In this document: positions 1 through 10,327 of the stretch, piece by piece
Layout: each line of letters starts with the position of its first letter
How positions within the stretch are numbered: position 1 is the first letter of the stretch
NCBI GenBank assembly: GCA_030247855.1
Contig: JAPDRN010000005.1
Location: 124,001 to 188,000 of the forward strand
DNA length: 64,000 nucleotides
From: Knufia peltigerae
Taxonomy: Eukaryota; Ascomycota; Eurotiomycetes; Chaetothyriales; Trichomeriaceae
Direction of reading: 5' to 3'
Notes under the pieces: generated by a model
Told to the model about the DNA's origin: nothing
What the model saw: the letters and a program-made list of their open reading frames with translations, nothing else
Database searches by the model: none
Program-made: the position numbers and the translations under genes

Positions 1-958
1 GGAGTACCCGAGGATATGTTGAAAGATGACGTTCGAGTAAAATGTGACGATGTTGACCCCAGTCATTTGAGCCAGCATATTGACGGCCATTGCGAGGAGT
101 GTTCGATGGAGATGTCGATTTCTCGTCATGGCAAAGGGGTTGCCAGAAGATCCCACATGCTCTGCGTCAATTGACGCCTTGATGATATCGATCTCGTCAA
201 CAATAAGTCTGGAGTTTCTTGGCAAGGCGTCTAGTCGTGAAAGTGAGTCCTTGGCACCCTCATAATCGCCTTTCTTGACAAGCCAACGTGGCGATTCTGC
301 GACTGTTAGTCGATTCCTGGAATGTATTTCGCCTCGTCATACCTGGCAAGAGCAAAATCAACCACAGTACAATCAGGGCGAACACTGACTGGAATGCAAT
401 CGGGAACCTCCAGTTGACAGAATTGTTCTTGACGAAGAAAAAGCCAAAATCGAGCCATGTTGCGAAACAAACACCACCAATCGCAAAGCAACCCTCCATC
501 ATTACCAATCTGCCGCGGTTGTGTGCTTTCGAGCATTCAGTAACCCACATCGGCACAGTGGCGGTGAAGGCACCAACACCCAGGCCGGTTATGATTCTTG
601 CGGGGATAAGTTGACCGAGACTGAAGGGTGTTGCCTGAATTATAACGCCTATGATAACAACGCATGCTGCTAGAAAAATGGTCTTTCGTCTGCCTAAGAT
701 GTCGCCCAGAATAAAGCAGGAAAGGGCTCCCAGGGAACAGCCAACTTCGTAAATTGCAACCGCCGTGCCTTGCAAAACTGATCGACTATGGCTCTTGTCT
801 ACAGACGTGTTGATGGACGGAAATTGCTTCTCCCACGTAGGTAAGGTTAGAAGGCCATTGACAACAGCCTGATCATAGCCCTGTAGCAAGAATGCCACCG
901 CGCCTACGCTGCCGACTAGCAAGCCTAGTGCGTGGCCTTCAAGTCTGATGGAAGGCAT
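1..958 (-). CDS. MFS sugar transporter, N-terminal part (cut by window edge)
   Basis: Sugar porter of the major facilitator superfamily, expected in the plasma membrane importing a hexose or related sugar by proton symport. The start codon is at 958. The first exon (343-958) encodes several hydrophobic segments, the YDQAVVNGLL stretch typical of fungal sugar porters and the GDILGRRK loop after TM2. A 40-bp intron is inferred at 303-342; splicing it gives the family motif as VAESPRWL in place of PESPRWL. The frame then stays open to base 1, through the cytoplasmic loop into TM7 (MLAQMTGVNIVTFYSN). The C-terminal half lies outside the window. Family is clear; substrate is not. Upstream DNA is gene-poor. 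Confidence 0.87.
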
Positions 959-1930
959 TCAGATCAGGAAAGCTTCAATTCAAGAAGCTGTTCATGTGAG
1001 ACTTTTGGGGAGAGTCGACGAGCATCTTGTACCTAACCTAATATAAGAGCTTGATTTTCTCTCTCCGTCATACCCCGCCCTCGAGCCGCCAACAGTGTCG
1101 GCTCCGCGACCAGCAACTCTTGGTGAAGTGACGTACTGTGGGACCTGATGACATGGCCTACGAAAAAGCTTGTGGCAGTCTATTCGAAATAAGCCATGGG
1201 GTATGGAACCGCGGATACTCGGTTCCTCAAATAGCGTGGACTTGTGGCGTAGGCAACGCTTAGTAGCATTGTCTAATCTTATGTTATGTGATTGCCTCTC
1301 TGTTTGCGTCACCAAAGTCTGGACGGTTAGCACCACTTCCTCAAATCGGGCAAAATTTTCCTTTGCATTGCCGTCGAAGCCGTTCAATAAAAGGCGTTGG
1401 AGGATTGAAGTGGATGTAATTGAGTAACAGTATTTGCTATCTCCGACGTGGATTTCCGGATGGTTGCAATTCAGGTGGCGGCAGTCAAGTGGCGGGATTT
1501 CGTAGGGTAATCTCAGCAGATCCGGGCGTTTTGAACCGAGAGACAGTCGTGAAAGACGACAACATCCTGCGTTGCACAACTCAAGCACACTGGTTGGGTA
1601 CAATACACTTAAACCGGGATGTCGTTACCGAGTGCAGAGGCGCTACACATTCTGTACACTAGAAGAGCATTCTTCCCACTAGCAAACGCTTCGACAGTTC
1701 GAGTTACAGCTCGAGTGTCTATGTGCTAGGGACCGATGGGCCAAAACCTTCCTGGCGTATTTATTTCCCGAGGGAGACGACCACTGTAATCAAACCCTGG
1801 ATTTTGCGAGCACGTTGGCTTATTGTGTTTTAGGTGACTGTCTATATTGCTCTGTACGCCGTTCTCACTTGCAAATCAGACGGCAAGCCTGGCAGCAGAT
1901 CCTCAACTATAACTCGGAAGTAGGCATTCA
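959..1930. other. Intergenic, no supported gene
   Basis: Upstream region of the partial sugar transporter. Short open frames on both strands show no recognisable domain, no hydrophobic pattern and no splice-consistent extension. It must hold the promoter of the minus-strand transporter, but I see no distinctive site. Confidence 0.5.
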
Positions 1931-3010
1931 GCACGATGATAGCTATTTAATATACGAACTTATTCGACAGTGACAATAAACTTGAACCTGCAATCTATCT
2001 CATCGCTCCGTAACATAAGTACCTCAGATATTTTTAAGTCAAGGCACGTATTCACTAGATACATAGCATTTCACATAACTTACCTTCAATACATTCGCTA
2101 TCAAAATGGTTAAAACTCTGCCTTTCGCTAAGGACAGGTTTCACATGCGCGTCGCGACACAATTTTTAAACTATATCCGCCGGTGTCATTTAAGTAGGTA
2201 GTTCACTTTTAAGAGCCTATCCCTTAAAGAGGGATTAAAGATTAGTTAATAACATTTATACCTACTATCTTTAGACAAGGCCATTTTATCTACACTATTA
2301 ACCCTAGGTAGTTATCTTAATAAGTCCTTTTTAGTAAGTTCTATTACTTTCCCCTTATCTCTTACTTTTATCACTTAAAAGATAATACATACTTTCTAAA
2401 GTGTGTAAGGAAGTTAAGTAACTAATAACTATTAACGAAAGATCTTTCTCTATTAAACACACTAGATTTAGTTAATATCGTTAATAAGTATTAAGAGAAT
2501 TAGGTTATATTATAATAGTGAAAGAGCATAGTGTAATAGGCCTTTATTAATGAATAACTAGCTAAGTGATAGCTTAATAAGAACTTAAAGAGCTTAAGAA
2601 GTGTTAACTCATAAAGGGGATAATGACCTCCTTATATAGGCGTAAAGAGAGGCCTATATAGAAGGCTTTAGAATAGAATAAACTAATAATTATAAATTAA
2701 GAGTCTTATCGTGCTTAGCCTTACGTAGTGTGATCAGCCTTACATAGGTTAACTGGTTAATACTTATAACTTATGATAGAATAGTTAATATAGTTAATAA
2801 TATCTTGGTGCTATTAGATAGGCATCCTTAGGTTGTTAATATCGTGAATTGTTTTAATGCTAAATAGAGGATAGAACGCTTCTAGGGTGAGTGCCGTCAT
2901 GAGGAAAAATGTCATAGGACAGAGTGCTAACACTGGACGCTTAAGGACAATAGTGATACTAGAATCATCATATCAATAAGTAATCATCATTAATATTACG
3001 TACACTTACG
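1931..3010. repeat. AT-rich, RIP-like block
   Basis: Very AT-rich, TpA-rich DNA with many stops in all frames, sharply different from the neighbouring genes. This is the usual look of a repeat mutated by repeat-induced point mutation. Part of it (2484-2660) recurs at 9066-9239. No coding capacity is left to identify the original element. Confidence 0.7.
2484..2660 (+). repeat. Dispersed direct repeat, copy A
   Basis: About 177 bp that aligns along its whole length with 9066-9239 in the same orientation. The block begins ATAAGTATTAAGA and contains TAGGCCTTTATTAATGAA. It ends in an inverted repeat, TATATAGGC (2633-2641) and GCCTATATA (2652-2660), with a 10-nt loop. Most differences between the copies are G/A or C/T transitions, as RIP would give. 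Confidence 0.8.
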
Positions 3011-3234
3011 GCGTTCCTGCTCTCTTTTTATATGGTAGGCCCGCTTCGGCAAATCGATGCGGTGAAGCTTAATCGGGGTCATCTTGTCTTGGCAAAGAAT
3101 AACTCTACAATGCTAACATTAAAGGAAGCGCTTCGCTGTGAGGCACTCTTCTGACACAGTCCCAATGAAAATCGCGGGCCTTTAACCTGATCCTCCCTCG
3201 AATAGTACATACGCATGGAATGAGATCTTGCAGA

Positions 3235-3786
3235 TCACAAAGACTGGAAGTGGCTCTTGAGTTTTACCCAGAGCTTGTTAAGCAGATCCCGGAAGTCTGC
3301 TAGAGTTATAGCGTCCGTTTGGCTAGGTGCATCATCCCGTAAATTAAACTTAACGTATCTGGTAGCCCCCTTTTTTAGTTCCTGGGCATCGGTTAACGAT
3401 ATTCCTACCTCAGGGATCAAAAGGACTGCACCTTCATCAAGGTGTCCACGATGTCCGGGTTGAGGTCAGACCCGAAATGTTGGATATAAAGCTTGGCGGG
3501 GAATGGACTCTACCACGCGAGGTTTTAGTCTACCTTTGTTTAGACTTTTTCCTCTCCGTCTGAGATGATACTTGATGTAGGCGGCACAATTTTGAAGCGT
3601 CACCCCAGCTCTACGGATAATAGTATACCAGTACCTTGCAAGTAAACCTAATGGACACAAGGAAGTAGGCAGGGGTGTACCGGCACCATGATATTCATTC
3701 GCGCCTGTCGCGAGCGATAGTCTCATCACTGGCTTGCGACACTTTCCACGCCCTTCAGTTAGCATGAGAACGGTCTTCGTCGTCAT
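3235..3786 (-). pseudogene. Possible decayed ORF, unknown
   Basis: One reading frame runs from an ATG at 3786 to 3235, broken by a single TGA at 3466-3468. The part before the stop (106 codons) is rich in Arg and Lys; the part after it ends in a plausible amphipathic helix (ITLADFRDLLNKLW). I recognise neither half. It sits beside the RIP-like block, so it may be the remnant of a mobile-element ORF or of a host gene. It may also be chance. Confidence 0.2.
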
Positions 3787-5359
3787 AAAGTTGGTGCCAC
3801 TCTTTCACACTCTGAGCTCACGTCGGTCTCCTCAGACGTTTCTAGACCTGAAGAGGTAGAGAATTCACGAACAATTGACCTAGAACTTAACATTCCGAAA
3901 CAGAGGCACAAGGCAGTCTATTGTAACAAGAAGAGGGCGAGAGGAAATGAGAGATGGGAAAACTTGAGGCATTGACCAGATTTAATCAGGGATAGGGTTA
4001 ATAACTTGTGTTCCATCCTGTTTGAAGAGGCAGGCCTGGTACCTTGAAGTCGGAAGATGAGTCTTCTTGTAAAATATCTTTGCCCCCGGCGTATCGATAC
4101 ATATATTTACTATATCTGACACGGCCGTACCTCTCCATCGCACCAACCAAATCCTTATCCCTGAAAATCAAACTCAAGGACGCAATCACTGTGAGGGTTC
4201 TAGGTAAGCGCCGGGCCCGAAGACAGAAGAGCGCACTGGTGGACTGTTGACGAGCAGATGGGGTGGGTGGACAGAGCTGTTTTAGAGAAGTGAGGCACAG
4301 ACAGCAAGATTTCTTCAGCTCTCGGCGTAGTTACCATTCGAGGATCTCACGACTCACCTAGGGGGAGGGATGTCAAAACACCGGCGGAAAGCGTGCACAC
4401 CGTCCAGACTGGTCGGACGGGAAGAGCAAAGAACGTGCTTGCAAACTTGAAACATGAGAGAATCTCGCGGTGATGTTGACCTTGTGGTCGCACATGGAGT
4501 CTGAGATCAATCGTCCTTCATCGTCCAGAACTTTAGACCAACACTCCCTTGATCATCGCAGGTCATGAAGCAGTAATCTTTGTCTACGGTCTTCGCATCC
4601 ACGACATAACTAAGGTGTCCTTTCCTTGTCTCAAATTCTATACCAAGCTCAGAAGCCTCATCGCTTGTAAAAGTGCTGTAGTAACCGGCATGGTCGTAGC
4701 CGCCGAATGTGTTGGCGGAGAAGGCCTGTTTAGTCCAAAGTAAATGGTGGAGCTGATGGTAAGCTCAAGTGGGATGCAAGGCAAGACATTTCTGCGCCCG
4801 CCTTCGCTACTGCTATGCTTCTATTGACGTTAGCAATGAACCCATTTGGCTGTGGAGCACAGCCGCGCAACAATCCGATTCGGGATGTTGCAAAGCCGGT
4901 GCGAGGGCTCGCTGCAATTTCGCCGATGTTACTGTTCTAAACCCGACCCCAGGTCGAAATAAACCTGATCGGCCAAGGGCCCGTAGTCACACCCAGGTCC
5001 CACCATTGGCCCAAAGATAGGTCCGGCCGACATCGGGGGAAGTCAAGGATGGGGGGACGTTGACTCTAAAACTACAACGCAATGGAGCACAGAGACTTCG
5101 AGGTTTGCGGGACCTTTACGGGCAGTGAGAACCATGTGGTCAGTCCGGATTTCCAGGCCCAAGACCAGTTACGTTGAGTATCACGGTTGTTCTAAGTTGA
5201 TCAACATTGACGGGCTTGAAACTAGCCGTCACTCCTATCAACCCGCCATTCTGGCCAATAATGAAATGGTTCTCCGCCGATGGACGAGGAGGGGAACGAA
5301 GAGATGTTTACGCTAGCAACAAGGAGGGACCTGGCTAGCGCCTCTGGCCCTTATTTGAA
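3787..5359. other. Intergenic, no supported gene
   Basis: Lies between the decayed ORF and the 3' end of the TRI12-type carrier. It has ordinary base composition and short open frames only. A CCGA-CA-TCGG palindrome occurs at 5027-5036, but it is on the 3' side of the carrier and has no obvious target. Confidence 0.5.
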
Positions 5360-7349
5360 TCACATCACAACGGCCACATGGTCGTCCATGTACTTGCTGA
5401 TGTCCCCCAAGAAGCAAGCCGCGATGATGCTCACAGCCCCGAACGCGATGCTCGTATAGTACACGTACTTGTACGCAGAAGCGTAGGCGACTTGGCCAGC
5501 ACTCACGACGATCGCGTAAGCGGTGTCATTGTTGCCGATACCAGGCAATGTCTTGAGCTCGGTGATCAACGACGAGGCCGTCAGCTCGATGGCTGCACCG
5601 ATAATTTTGGGGTCAACAATGCCGAGCTCGAGTTCCATTGCGCCACCTATGTAGTGGGTGGCAGCGGGAACGAATTTATTGAGGAAGACCTAGAGGTGGT
5701 GAGGTGTTGGGTTAGCCAAAGCTGTCAAGGTGTGATCTGAGGGCAAATGAAAGGGGGAACGAGGTGTTAGGCCTACGTTGTAATAAACCGCATAGCCAAT
5801 CGCGCCACCCACGACACGGATGGCAAGCGTTAGGGCGGCGATGGTCGCAATGAGATCATCGGGACAGATAATGGTGGTGATGATGGAGGCCGGGACAACG
5901 ATGCCGCCAATACCGAAGCCGGCGATGATCAAAATGATCCAGAGCACGTTGAGGTTGTCGACTCGAGCAACGGCCATGGCCCCCGTCCCTACGAAGCATC
6001 AATTAGGGTTCAGACAATAGATAGGAGCGGTGGATCAGCAAATGTACCGGCAGTCATCATTACACTCGAAATGATCATGAGCAACTTATTCTGACCACGG
6101 AAGACGGACAAGAGCCACAGGACTACGCAAGCACCGGCAAGGATCGAGAAGCCGATGGGAATACCACGGATGCCGACGCCAATGGGATCATGACCGTAGA
6201 CGTTGAATGCTTGAGTCGGCCAAAAGAGAAGCACGGAGAAGAAGTTGGCCCCGGAAATAAAAGTAATGACCAAAGTCAGAGCCAGAATGCGCGGGTCCTG
6301 TCTCAGTCGAGATGGGAAGATCGGGTGGTTTGTCCCCTTGGTCTCCCAGATCGGGAAGGCGACAAAGAGCAGAAAGCCCCCTAGGATGAGCGGGACGAGA
6401 ACGTGTGGCGACGACCACTTGTATTGGTATCCTCCCCACTGCCAGCACGAAAGGTATCAGCGCTGATGGACCCGTATACATTCGAGGGAGATGACGCGGG
6501 CTTTCTTACCTGCAGACCCATCATGAACAATATCATGCCCGCGATGCTGAGAAGCCCACCAATGTAGTCGATCTGGCCCAAGACCTCACGTCTTGTGAGA
6601 CCTTGACTGTTGGGACGAGGGGGAGGAAAGTAAAAGATGGCAGTCATGACCAGTCCAATGAGCGCCCAGACTCCGCAAAACAGGCCAATCCACCGCCAGG
6701 AGCTGTGGGATGCGATCAATTGGCCCCACAGAACAGACGGACAAAATGGAATGATGGTAAAAATCAAAACGGCGACGTATTTACCTCGCTTCGCCGTGGG
6801 CGCCATCTCAGATGTCGCTGCAAGGGCAGTCAGCTCGTTGATACCCGCCCCAATGCCCGAAATGACCATGCCGCCGATGAAGGTGTTCATGGTATGGGCC
6901 GTGCTGGCGACGATCATGCCTAGGACGAGGAAGCTGGCGCCCAGCAGGGCGACATATCTCCTCCCGATGAGATCCGACAGAGATCCGACAAAGGGGCAGA
7001 CTGCGGCGAGCGCGAGGAGATTCCCAAGCACGAACCAAGTCCAGCGATCGGTGCCACCGAGGTCACCGTAGATGTAAGGTGGGACGCCGCCGAAAAGGTA
7101 GAGAGGGATCTGAGAGCCGGTCCAGAGAAAAGCCATGGCTATGAGGGACATGAGGCGCCGCTTGGACATCTTGGGTGCGTGATCATGGTCCAGGCCATCA
7201 CCGTAAGTCCGCAGTCCGTTTTTCTCATAGTAATTTGTGTGGCCAGGCACGCGTTCGTTGGTATGGATCGGCTCGACATATTCAAAGGTCTCTTCTGCCT
7301 CTGGAGGAGAGGAGGTCTCGCGAACAGGCTTAGCAGTGTTGATTGCCAT
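5360..7349 (-). CDS. MFS efflux transporter, TRI12-like
   Basis: Fungal MFS carrier of the group around the trichothecene efflux pump TRI12 and siderophore transporters. These usually have about 14 membrane spans and sit in the plasma or vacuolar membrane; the substrate here is unknown. Proposed exons are 6510-7349, 6048-6438, 5777-5988 and 5360-5689, with introns of 71, 59 and 87 bp, giving 590 aa in one consistent frame. Visible marks are the hydrophilic N-terminus ending in DHAPKMSKRRLMSLIAMAF, GGVPPYIYGDLGGTDRW, the GSLSDLIGRRY loop and the conserved FWPTQAFNVYGHDPIGVGIRG segment. The ATG at 7349 has A at -3; an upstream in-frame extension lacks conservation that I recognise. The gene stands alone between two RIP-like blocks. 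There is no toxin-biosynthesis gene beside it, so a general efflux role is as likely as a dedicated one. Confidence 0.9.
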
Positions 7350-8689
7350 TTTTGCTGCTTGCAACCTGGAGTGCCTCGCCAGTGGAGAGGAAAAACAGAA
7401 GGAACGGGAGAGAAGACGACGACAATGAGGAAGCAGATGACGAGGATTAGAGCTGACATTTCGTAGTATTAAATAACAATCAACCATTTCCCGGTTTGCC
7501 GTTTCCCCTCATTGTTGATGACCCAGCGTGGGTACCGTGCGGTAGACCCTCTTTATGCTAGATGAATCAACATGAACAGGTGGAGTTTCAATCGGGCCAC
7601 ATAAGACAGGAGAGAGCAGGACAAGTAGATAACAACGATTCGACCTATAGGTCAATCGAGTGCCACACAGCTAGAATGCTCCACTGAGGAAACTGTGAGA
7701 TGGATCAAAACAGTGATTCAGCGTGTACACGAGAACTATTTTGTGATGCGGGATCGGATCGGGGACGTTTTGTTGAATGATAGCTGAAAGATGTTACATT
7801 TGATTGTACACCAATGGTCCTTGTAAACCAATCGCATCCGTTCCCGCGAGCAAGCGGCCGCGGCTCAGTGGTGGAAGCACCGAGGCATCTTTCTCGGTCG
7901 CCACTTCGGCCTCGGGGGGCTCCGTGGAGTAAAACTGGGGGCGTACTTCTCCCCAGGACATCCTACAGTACTGAGAGACGAAAACAGTCACGTGTCTGCC
8001 ATGGCAAGTCAACTAGCTGCGTTATACAGTATATCATACTGTCTGGCCATTCTCGGATCCACGTCCGCTGGAAGAAATACAATTGGTTGCGGCATGTGAA
8101 TTCCAAGAAGTCAACGCCTCTATCATCCACGTGTGCAATGTGGGAGCGCGTGTCCAGGCGCGGGATTGAGCTAAGAAGTGCAGCCTCGAGCCGATCTTGG
8201 ACTGGCCGGTGTCGTCGACGGTGGGATCAAGATTGCATGGCATCAAGAAACACACGGACGATGCGTGACAGAAATAGGGCGGCAAGTCTTTATCTTCTGA
8301 ATGTCCATTCTTTCAACGTCGCCGGCTACTGTAGCTCATAAGCGTCAATGCTCGAGGGAAGATTGACTCTCGAGCGGTCAAAGTTTGTTGATCATGGAAG
8401 GCTCGGTAGACTTGGCGCCGGTAAAAGCACAAATGCAAGGTGTATAGCTCAGGCAACATAATTTCTGCGACGAGTGATGACTAGACTATCCCGCTTGTGC
8501 AATTTAAGCGCAGTTCTTGCGATAATTGAAAAATGCGCGTCGGCAGATCGACGCCGTTGTTCTCGCAATCGGGGCCCAGCACTGAGCATATCAGTCCGTG
8601 ATGGCATCGATAATCGTCACTTCGGGGTATTCGTATGATCCATTCAACATGGCAGTTAAGGAAGCGAAGAGTCGTAGTCTGAAACTAAT
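7350..8689. other. Intergenic, upstream of TRI12-like gene
   Basis: No supported gene. The longest open frame (7814-8341, plus strand) reads as low-complexity Arg/Ser-rich protein with no domain and is taken as chance. A GC-rich patch at 7850-7930 contains the CCGAGG/CCTCGG inverted pair described separately. Confidence 0.5.
7880..7915. promoter_or_regulatory. CCGAGG...CCTCGG inverted pair
   Basis: CCGAGG at 7880-7885 and its reverse complement CCTCGG at 7910-7915 lie about 530 bp upstream of the TRI12-like start codon. Widely spaced inverted hexamers of this kind can bind dimeric fungal regulators. No factor is assigned; this is a weak candidate. Confidence 0.25.
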
Positions 8690-8870
8690 AACATTATCTT
8701 CCGTCAGTCCGGGCAGCTAATTACTCAAGTATCTCTTAGGAGAAGAAACATTATCTACCTGAACTAAGATTTTAAACTTTCTCTCGTCGCGATCTTTTAA
8801 CTATATACTATCTGAATAGATAAGAGTGTTAATACGATCTTTAATAAAGTATTAATCTAACGTAGTTCAT

Positions 8871-8904
8871 AAGCGAGTGGTGCACCTAAGCGAGTGATAC
8901 ACCT
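8871..8904 (+). repeat. 17-bp tandem duplication
   Basis: AAGCGAGTGGTGCACCT at 8871-8887 is followed directly by AAGCGAGTGATACACCT. The two differences are both G to A, consistent with RIP acting after the duplication. Confidence 0.75.
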
Positions 8905-9016
8905 TAAACTAGCCAGATAAATAGGAATCAGGATACATTATTACTTAATCATAACGCATCAGAATAATTATAATTATTAATTATTATCTTCTTTAAACGA
9001 TAGAAAAACTACTTAA

Positions 9017-9120
9017 TATTAAGAGGGCCAGGTTATATCGTGATAGAGACTTAGAAGGGTATAGCATAAGTATTAAGATAACTAGGTTATATTGTAATAG
9101 GGAAGAGTATAGCATAGTAG
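9017..9120 (+). repeat. Degenerate ~52-bp tandem repeat
   Basis: Two adjacent units (9017-9070 and 9071-9120) share TATTAAG, AGGTTATAT and GTATAGCATA in the same order and spacing. Only one such unit is visible in copy A of the dispersed repeat, so the duplication may be private to this copy. Confidence 0.6.
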
Positions 9121-9239
9121 GCCTTTATTAATGAATGACTAGCTAAGTGATAGCTTAATAAGAACTTAGAGAGCTTAAGGAGTGTTAGCTCATAAGGGGG
9201 TAAAGACCTCCTTATATAGACGTAAAGGGGGGTCTATAT
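9066..9239 (+). repeat. Dispersed direct repeat, copy B
   Basis: Matches 2484-2660 end to end with scattered, mostly transition, differences. Its terminal inverted repeat reads TATATAGAC (9213-9221) and GTCTATAT (9232-9239). Relative to copy A, one base pair of the stem has changed on both arms (G:C to A:T), so pairing is kept. Confidence 0.8.
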
Positions 9240-9720
9240 TGTACTGGGAAATGATGGAGGTGTCTCCTAGTGGCCGTTGACTGGCTGTGGCAAGTGTGTG
9301 TGTGGGACGGTGCGAGTGTCTTGGTCATGGCATCAGAATGAGTAGATAGCAACAAGCATAACACACACGGAGGTGTGTAACTAGGCAACGAGATGAGTCT
9401 TCTTTTCCTTGAGTACGAGTGCGCTGTTCTCTAGTGGCTGTGAGCCCTAGGTGTGTGATGTTGAACGAGTAACGCGCTCACCCCGTGGCCCCGTGAATGT
9501 CGAGTGCGCCTGTACGGACACAGGTGGCTAGGACGACTAAGCGGTGAGTGCTAACGAGTCTCTGAGGTCGACGAGGACGTCGACATTGTCTACAGGACGC
9601 TGCAGGATTGCAGTGTAGGTTACAGAAAGGGTCTTTACGGATCAGGAAGACCTCTGAGTTCGAGGTTTGTTGTTGTTGCTGTTACAGACTAGCCCTATGC
9701 GCACCTGGTACTTTCCCGTT
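9240..9720. mobile_element. GC-normal island in RIP-like DNA, possible LTR remnant
   Basis: About 480 bp of balanced composition, abruptly bounded by AT-rich DNA on both sides. A start at TGTACTGGG (about 9238) and an end at GCTGTTACA (about 9689) would fit the TG...CA ends of a solo LTR, but I see no target-site duplication. No ORF. It could equally be an unmutated unique fragment between two decayed elements. Confidence 0.25.
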
Positions 9721-10010
9721 TACTCCTATTATAATACTATAGCCTATTATAACTATTTCTTAGTATTCTTAGTAGTTAAATAAGGTCTCTTTTTAGCTAG
9801 CTACTTCTTTATATTATACTATTTTAATAGTCTATAAATAGTGTTATTTAAGACCATAATATCGTAATATACTTTATGTTTCGCATAGAAAATCTTTATA
9901 TTATTTATAGTAGTATATACTATATATCTTTTCTCATGCTTAGATAGACTATAAGGTCTCTTAGACCTAGTGTTAATGCGTAGTCTAGGATTACTAATAA
10001 TGTCCTGTAT
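9721..10010. repeat. AT-rich, RIP-like block
   Basis: Second AT-rich stretch after the GC-normal island, with dense TA dinucleotides and stops in all frames. No repeat unit is shared with the other blocks that I can see. Normal composition returns by about 10010. Confidence 0.55.
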
Positions 10011-10143
10011 GGAGGATCAAGAAATGTTGCATATCGCTGCGATTTCATGCTAAGATTTCCCGCCTAGGTGAAGTCCTTGTACAGTACCTCTTTTATAGTC
10101 TGTATATTCGCGTTGACTAGACATCATAGATCTTCTCACATTT

Positions 10144-10187
10144 TTCACTTACCATACGAATTGTATGGAAAATGAAAAAAAAGTGAA
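10144..10187. promoter_or_regulatory. Nested inverted repeat upstream of double-cluster regulator
   Basis: Inner arms CCATAC (10152-10157) and GTATGG (10163-10168) are separated by GAATT. Outer arms are TTCACTT (10144-10150) and AAGTGAA (10181-10187). The whole structure lies about 140 bp upstream of the regulator's start codon. It could be a protein-binding palindrome or form a cruciform; its role is unknown. Confidence 0.4.
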
Positions 10188-10327
10188 GTGAGTACTATTC
10201 ATGTGCGGGGTGAAAATACGAAGGTGGACGGTGACTTGTGCGGAGGTGCTGTACTTTTAGAGGAGGAACTTCAAGATGCCCAGACGTGACATTCACGCCA
10301 CTCTCAATTTCAGAGCGTTGAATCAAT

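Larger units (their letters stand above)
8690..9239. repeat. AT-rich, RIP-like block
   Basis: AT-rich, stop-rich DNA resembling 1931-3010. It contains a 17-bp tandem pair (8871-8904), a roughly 52-bp tandem pair (9017-9120) and copy B of the dispersed repeat. I read it as the decayed remains of one or more mobile elements. Confidence 0.65.

Noticed and set aside
5027..5036. CCGACATCGG resembling the CGG-N4-CGG element
   Set aside because: Differs at one base, which turns the direct repeat into an inverted one, and lies downstream of the nearest gene, not in a promoter.
7814..8341. 175-codon open frame upstream of the TRI12-like gene
   Set aside because: No domain, low-complexity start, not extendable by splicing. 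It overlaps a probable promoter.
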